6,391 nucleotides of DNA, from assembly GCA_023382135.1 (NCBI GenBank), contig JAMCQK010000054.1, forward strand, positions 1-6,391, in the 5' to 3' direction. Below, in pieces: positions 4,823 to 6,391 of the stretch. Numbering within the stretch: position 1 is the first letter of the stretch; every line of letters begins with the position of its first letter. The notes beneath the pieces were generated by a model. It made no database searches. It was not told where the DNA came from and was given only the letters and a program-made list of their open reading frames with translations. The translations under genes and the position numbers were made by a program. The DNA is from Deinococcus sp. Its GTDB lineage: Bacteria > Deinococcota > Deinococci > Deinococcales > Thermaceae.

Positions 4823-5440
4823 ATGGGACGATACCGTGGTCCAATTGTCAAAATAGCCCGTCGTTTGGGCGTTAACGTGGCCGAAACCGAAAAGGTCCAG
4901 AAGTTCCTGGACCGCCGACCCTACCCCCCTGGCCAGCATGGCCAGAAGCGCGCCCGCAGGCCTTCCGACTATGCCGTGCGCCTGCGCGAAAAGCAGAAGC
5001 TCCGTTACATCTACGACGTCTCCGAACGCCAGTTCCGCAACCTGTTCGAGGAGGCCTCCAACAAGAAGGGCGTTACCGGTACGGTTTTTTTGCAGCTCCT
5101 GGAGTCTCGCCTTGACAACGTGGTCTTCCGCCTTGGCATTGCCAGCACCCGACGCCAGGCGCGCCAGTTCGTGCGCCACGGCCACATTTTGGTAAACGGC
5201 AAGCGCGTCAACCTGCCCGGTTACCGGCTGCTCCAAGGGGACGAGGTGGCGGTGAGCGAGAAGGCCCAGAAGCTTGTCTTCGTCAAGGACAACGTGGAGC
5301 GCTTCAAGAACCGCAAGTCGTTCTCTTGGCTCGAGTTCAGCCCGGACGCCATGAAAGGCCGCTTCCTGAGAACGCCGGAGCGCGAAGCCCTTTCTCTGCC
5401 GGTTAACGAGCAGCTGGTGATCGAGTTCTACTCGAGGTAG
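4823..5440 (+). CDS. rpsD: 30S ribosomal protein S4, cysteine-free form
   Basis: S4 is a primary 16S rRNA-binding protein that nucleates 30S assembly and, in several bacteria, represses its own operon. It has 205 residues. The N-terminal region reads M-G-R-Y-R-G-P-I-V-K, followed by R-R-P-Y-P-P-G-Q-H-G (31-40). Then comes R-P-S-D-Y-A-V-R-L-R-E-K-Q-K-L-R (46-61), and the S4 RNA-binding domain at about 95-155 contains S-R-L-D-N-V-V-F-R-L-G, R-R-Q-A-R-Q-F-V-R-H-G-H-I and V-N-G-K-R-V. The end, P-V-N-E-Q-L-V-I-E-F-Y-S-R, is the canonical S4 terminus. There is no cysteine anywhere; Thermus thermophilus S4 binds zinc through four cysteines in its first approximately 31 residues, and these are replaced here. 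The ATG is seven bases after AAGGAG (4810-4815), which overlaps the rpsK stop. The Cys-free N-terminus resembles the Deinococcus S4 type as I recall it. Confidence 0.97.
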   Translation: MGRYRGPIVKIARRLGVNVAETEKVQKFLDRRPYPPGQHGQKRARRPSDYAVRLREKQKLRYIYDVSERQFRNLFEEASNKKGVTGTVFLQLLESRLDNVVFRLGIASTRRQARQFVRHGHILVNGKRVNLPGYRLLQGDEVAVSEKAQKLVFVKDNVERFKNRKSFSWLEFSPDAMKGRFLRTPEREALSLPVNEQLVIEFYSR

Positions 5441-5446
5441 ACAACT

Positions 5447-5481
5447 CCGAAGGCATTCCTGATTAGGAAGGCACACTTCGG
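5447..5481 (+). promoter_or_regulatory. Nested hairpin in the rpsD-rpoA spacer
   Basis: An outer perfect six-base-pair stem, CCGAAG (5447-5452) with CTTCGG (5476-5481), encloses an inner perfect five-base-pair stem TTCCT (5456-5460) / AGGAA (5465-5469) with the loop GATT. Small internal loops of three and six bases separate them. It starts six bases after the rpsD stop and ends 19 bases before the rpoA ribosome-binding site. A short C-TTTT follows (5482-5486), too weak for a confident terminator call; attenuation, mRNA processing or a protein-binding site are possible. TTGACC at 5485-5490 looks like a -35 box, but no -10 follows at the right spacing. Confidence 0.45.
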
Positions 5482-5500
5482 CTTTTGACCTATGGCGCAT

Positions 5501-5507
5501 AAGGAGG
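5501..5507 (+). promoter_or_regulatory. Shine-Dalgarno sequence that sets the rpoA start
   Basis: AAGGAGG, the perfect anti-16S complement, ends five bases before TTG 5513-5515. The only nearby in-frame alternative, ATG 5492, lies upstream of this element and has no comparable site at usable distance; the closest purine-rich stretch, AGGAAGG at 5465-5471, is 20 bases away and inside the hairpin. The TTG start is therefore preferred. Confidence 0.75.
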
Positions 5508-5512
5508 CCACT

Positions 5513-6391
5513 TTGGAAACCACCAAGACTAAAGCACCGGTATTCAACGTTCGTGTGGACGGCAACTACGGTGAATTTGTGCTGGAGCCATTGGAGCGCG
5601 GCTTTGGCGTTACCCTGGGCAACCCGCTCAGGCGCATTCTGCTTTCGTCCATTCCGGGAACCGCGGTCACCAGTGCCTATATAGAAGATGTTTTGCACGA
5701 GTTCTCTACTATTAAAGGCGTAAAGGAAGACGCAATTCAGCTCATCCTGAACCTCAAGGAGCTGGTGGTAAAGTTCCACGCGCCGGGTTCCAAGACGCTC
5801 ACGCTTCGTGCCCAAGGGCCCAAACAGGTATTCGCAAGAGACCTCGAGGTCCCCTCCGACGCGGAAATTATCAACCCGGACCTTTACCTAGCCACCCTGG
5901 ACAAAGGCGGCAAGCTGGTGATGGAAGTGCGCGTGGACGAAGGCGTGGGGTACATGCCTGCAGAAAAGCACGGCCTCAAGGACCGCATCTCCTCCATTCC
6001 GGTTGACGCGCTTTTCTCCCCCGTGCGCCGCGTGGCCTTCCAGGTAGAGGACACCCGCCTGGGCCAGCGCACCGACCTGGATAAGCTCACGCTCCGGGTC
6101 TGGACCGACGGTTCAGTTTCTCCAGTGGACGTGGTGAGCCGGGCAGTCTCCATTTTGCGTGAACACATCTCGGTCTTCGATCAGTCACCCATAATGAAAG
6201 TAGAAAAAGAGCAGCCCAGCCAGACTGCGCCTAAACCCGGAGGGCAGGTGGTTCCCGCGCGCACCGGACTTTCGCTCGACGACCTAGGCCTCACCACCCG
6301 CGTGCTCCACAGCCTCAAGGAAGAAGGCATTGAGACCGTGGAAAGCCTGCTCTTGCTTTCCGAGCGCGACCTCAAGAAGGTGCCGGGCATC
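5513..6391 (+). CDS. rpoA: RNA polymerase alpha subunit, 5' part
   Basis: RpoA dimerises to seed assembly of RNA polymerase and contacts promoter DNA and activators through its C-terminal domain. The window holds 293 codons of about 315; the gene runs off the edge. The N-terminal domain spans about 1-228, with G-E-F-V-L-E-P-L-E-R-G-F-G-V-T-L-G-N-P-L-R-R-I-L-L-S-S at about 20-46, the family's dimerisation/beta-binding motif. The segment R-L-G-Q-R-T-D-L-D-K-L-T-L with W-T-D-G-S-V is the conserved end of that domain. A Pro/Gln-rich linker at about 229-250 leads to the C-terminal domain from about 252. There R263 in L-T-T-R-V-L-H-S-L-K matches E. coli R265, the key DNA-contact arginine, while N268 is replaced by H266. 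The helix-hairpin-helix motif (K-K-V-P-G-I) is cut by the window end. TTG start chosen for its AAGGAGG; ATG 5492 would add seven residues. Confidence 0.96.
   Translation, partial: METTKTKAPVFNVRVDGNYGEFVLEPLERGFGVTLGNPLRRILLSSIPGTAVTSAYIEDVLHEFSTIKGVKEDAIQLILNLKELVVKFHAPGSKTLTLRAQGPKQVFARDLEVPSDAEIINPDLYLATLDKGGKLVMEVRVDEGVGYMPAEKHGLKDRISSIPVDALFSPVRRVAFQVEDTRLGQRTDLDKLTLRVWTDGSVSPVDVVSRAVSILREHISVFDQSPIMKVEKEQPSQTAPKPGGQVVPARTGLSLDDLGLTTRVLHSLKEEGIETVESLLLLSERDLKKVPGI

Noticed and set aside
5485..5508. TTGACC as a -35 box of an rpoA promoter.
   Set aside because: No TATAAT-like hexamer occurs 16-18 bases downstream; the expected place is occupied by the ribosome-binding site region.
4808..5815. 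A 335-codon open frame on the minus strand across rpsD and the start of rpoA.
   Set aside because: It lies opposite two unmistakable genes, has no family resemblance, and long antisense frames are common opposite GC-rich genes.
1..6391. CRISPR array, insertion sequence, tRNA, rRNA or an embedded defence or other undescribed gene system.
   Set aside because: No regularly spaced repeats, transposase-like frames, terminal inverted repeats or RNA-gene signatures were seen; every long + strand gene is a standard spc/alpha operon member.

Overview
The window is a 6.4 kb stretch of the spc/alpha ribosomal-protein operon of a GC-rich bacterium, with all genes on the + strand. The order is rpsE (3' end) - rpmD - rplO - secY - adk - map - infA - rpmJ - rpsM - rpsK - rpsD - rpoA (5' part). 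The protein sequences look like the Deinococcota, and most like Thermaceae: SecY, L36, S13, S11 and the RpoA N-terminal domain strongly resemble the Thermus versions as I remember them, and adenylate kinase is the short-LID form of that group. S4, however, is a cysteine-free version, unlike Thermus thermophilus S4. I infer a Meiothermus-like organism. That is recall-based inference, not a database result.

From 1 to 3396 the genes are packed almost without gaps. rpsE/rpmD overlap by 1 nt, rpmD/rplO by 4 nt (ATGA) and adk/map by 1 nt; rplO-secY are 1 nt apart and secY-adk 8 nt apart. This half makes two large-subunit proteins (L30, L15), the protein-export channel SecY, adenylate kinase and methionine aminopeptidase, so ribosome assembly, membrane insertion, nucleotide balance and N-terminal Met removal are expressed together. 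From 3397 on the spacing is looser: 10 nt before infA, 53 nt before rpmJ, 49 nt before rpsM, 202 nt between rpsM and rpsK, 11 nt before rpsD and 72 nt before rpoA. The looser gaps hold a 7-bp tandem repeat, a 9-bp direct repeat and several hairpins that could be regulatory or mRNA-processing elements.

The most notable anomaly is infA. From its TTG start (3407) to its TAG (3625) it has exactly the 72 codons usual for IF-1. Codon 11, however, is TGA, and residues 5-10 do not look like IF-1, while the 61 codons after the TGA are a near-perfect IF-1 body. The family-typical E-G pair appears if codons 5-11 are read in the +1 frame, which suggests two compensating single-base indels (real or sequencing artefacts) or, less likely, recoding. 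I see no CRISPR array, insertion sequence, tRNA or rRNA gene, convincing sigma-70 promoter or factor-independent terminator. Apart from infA and the intergenic elements this is an ordinary housekeeping operon, and I do not see an undescribed multi-gene system.
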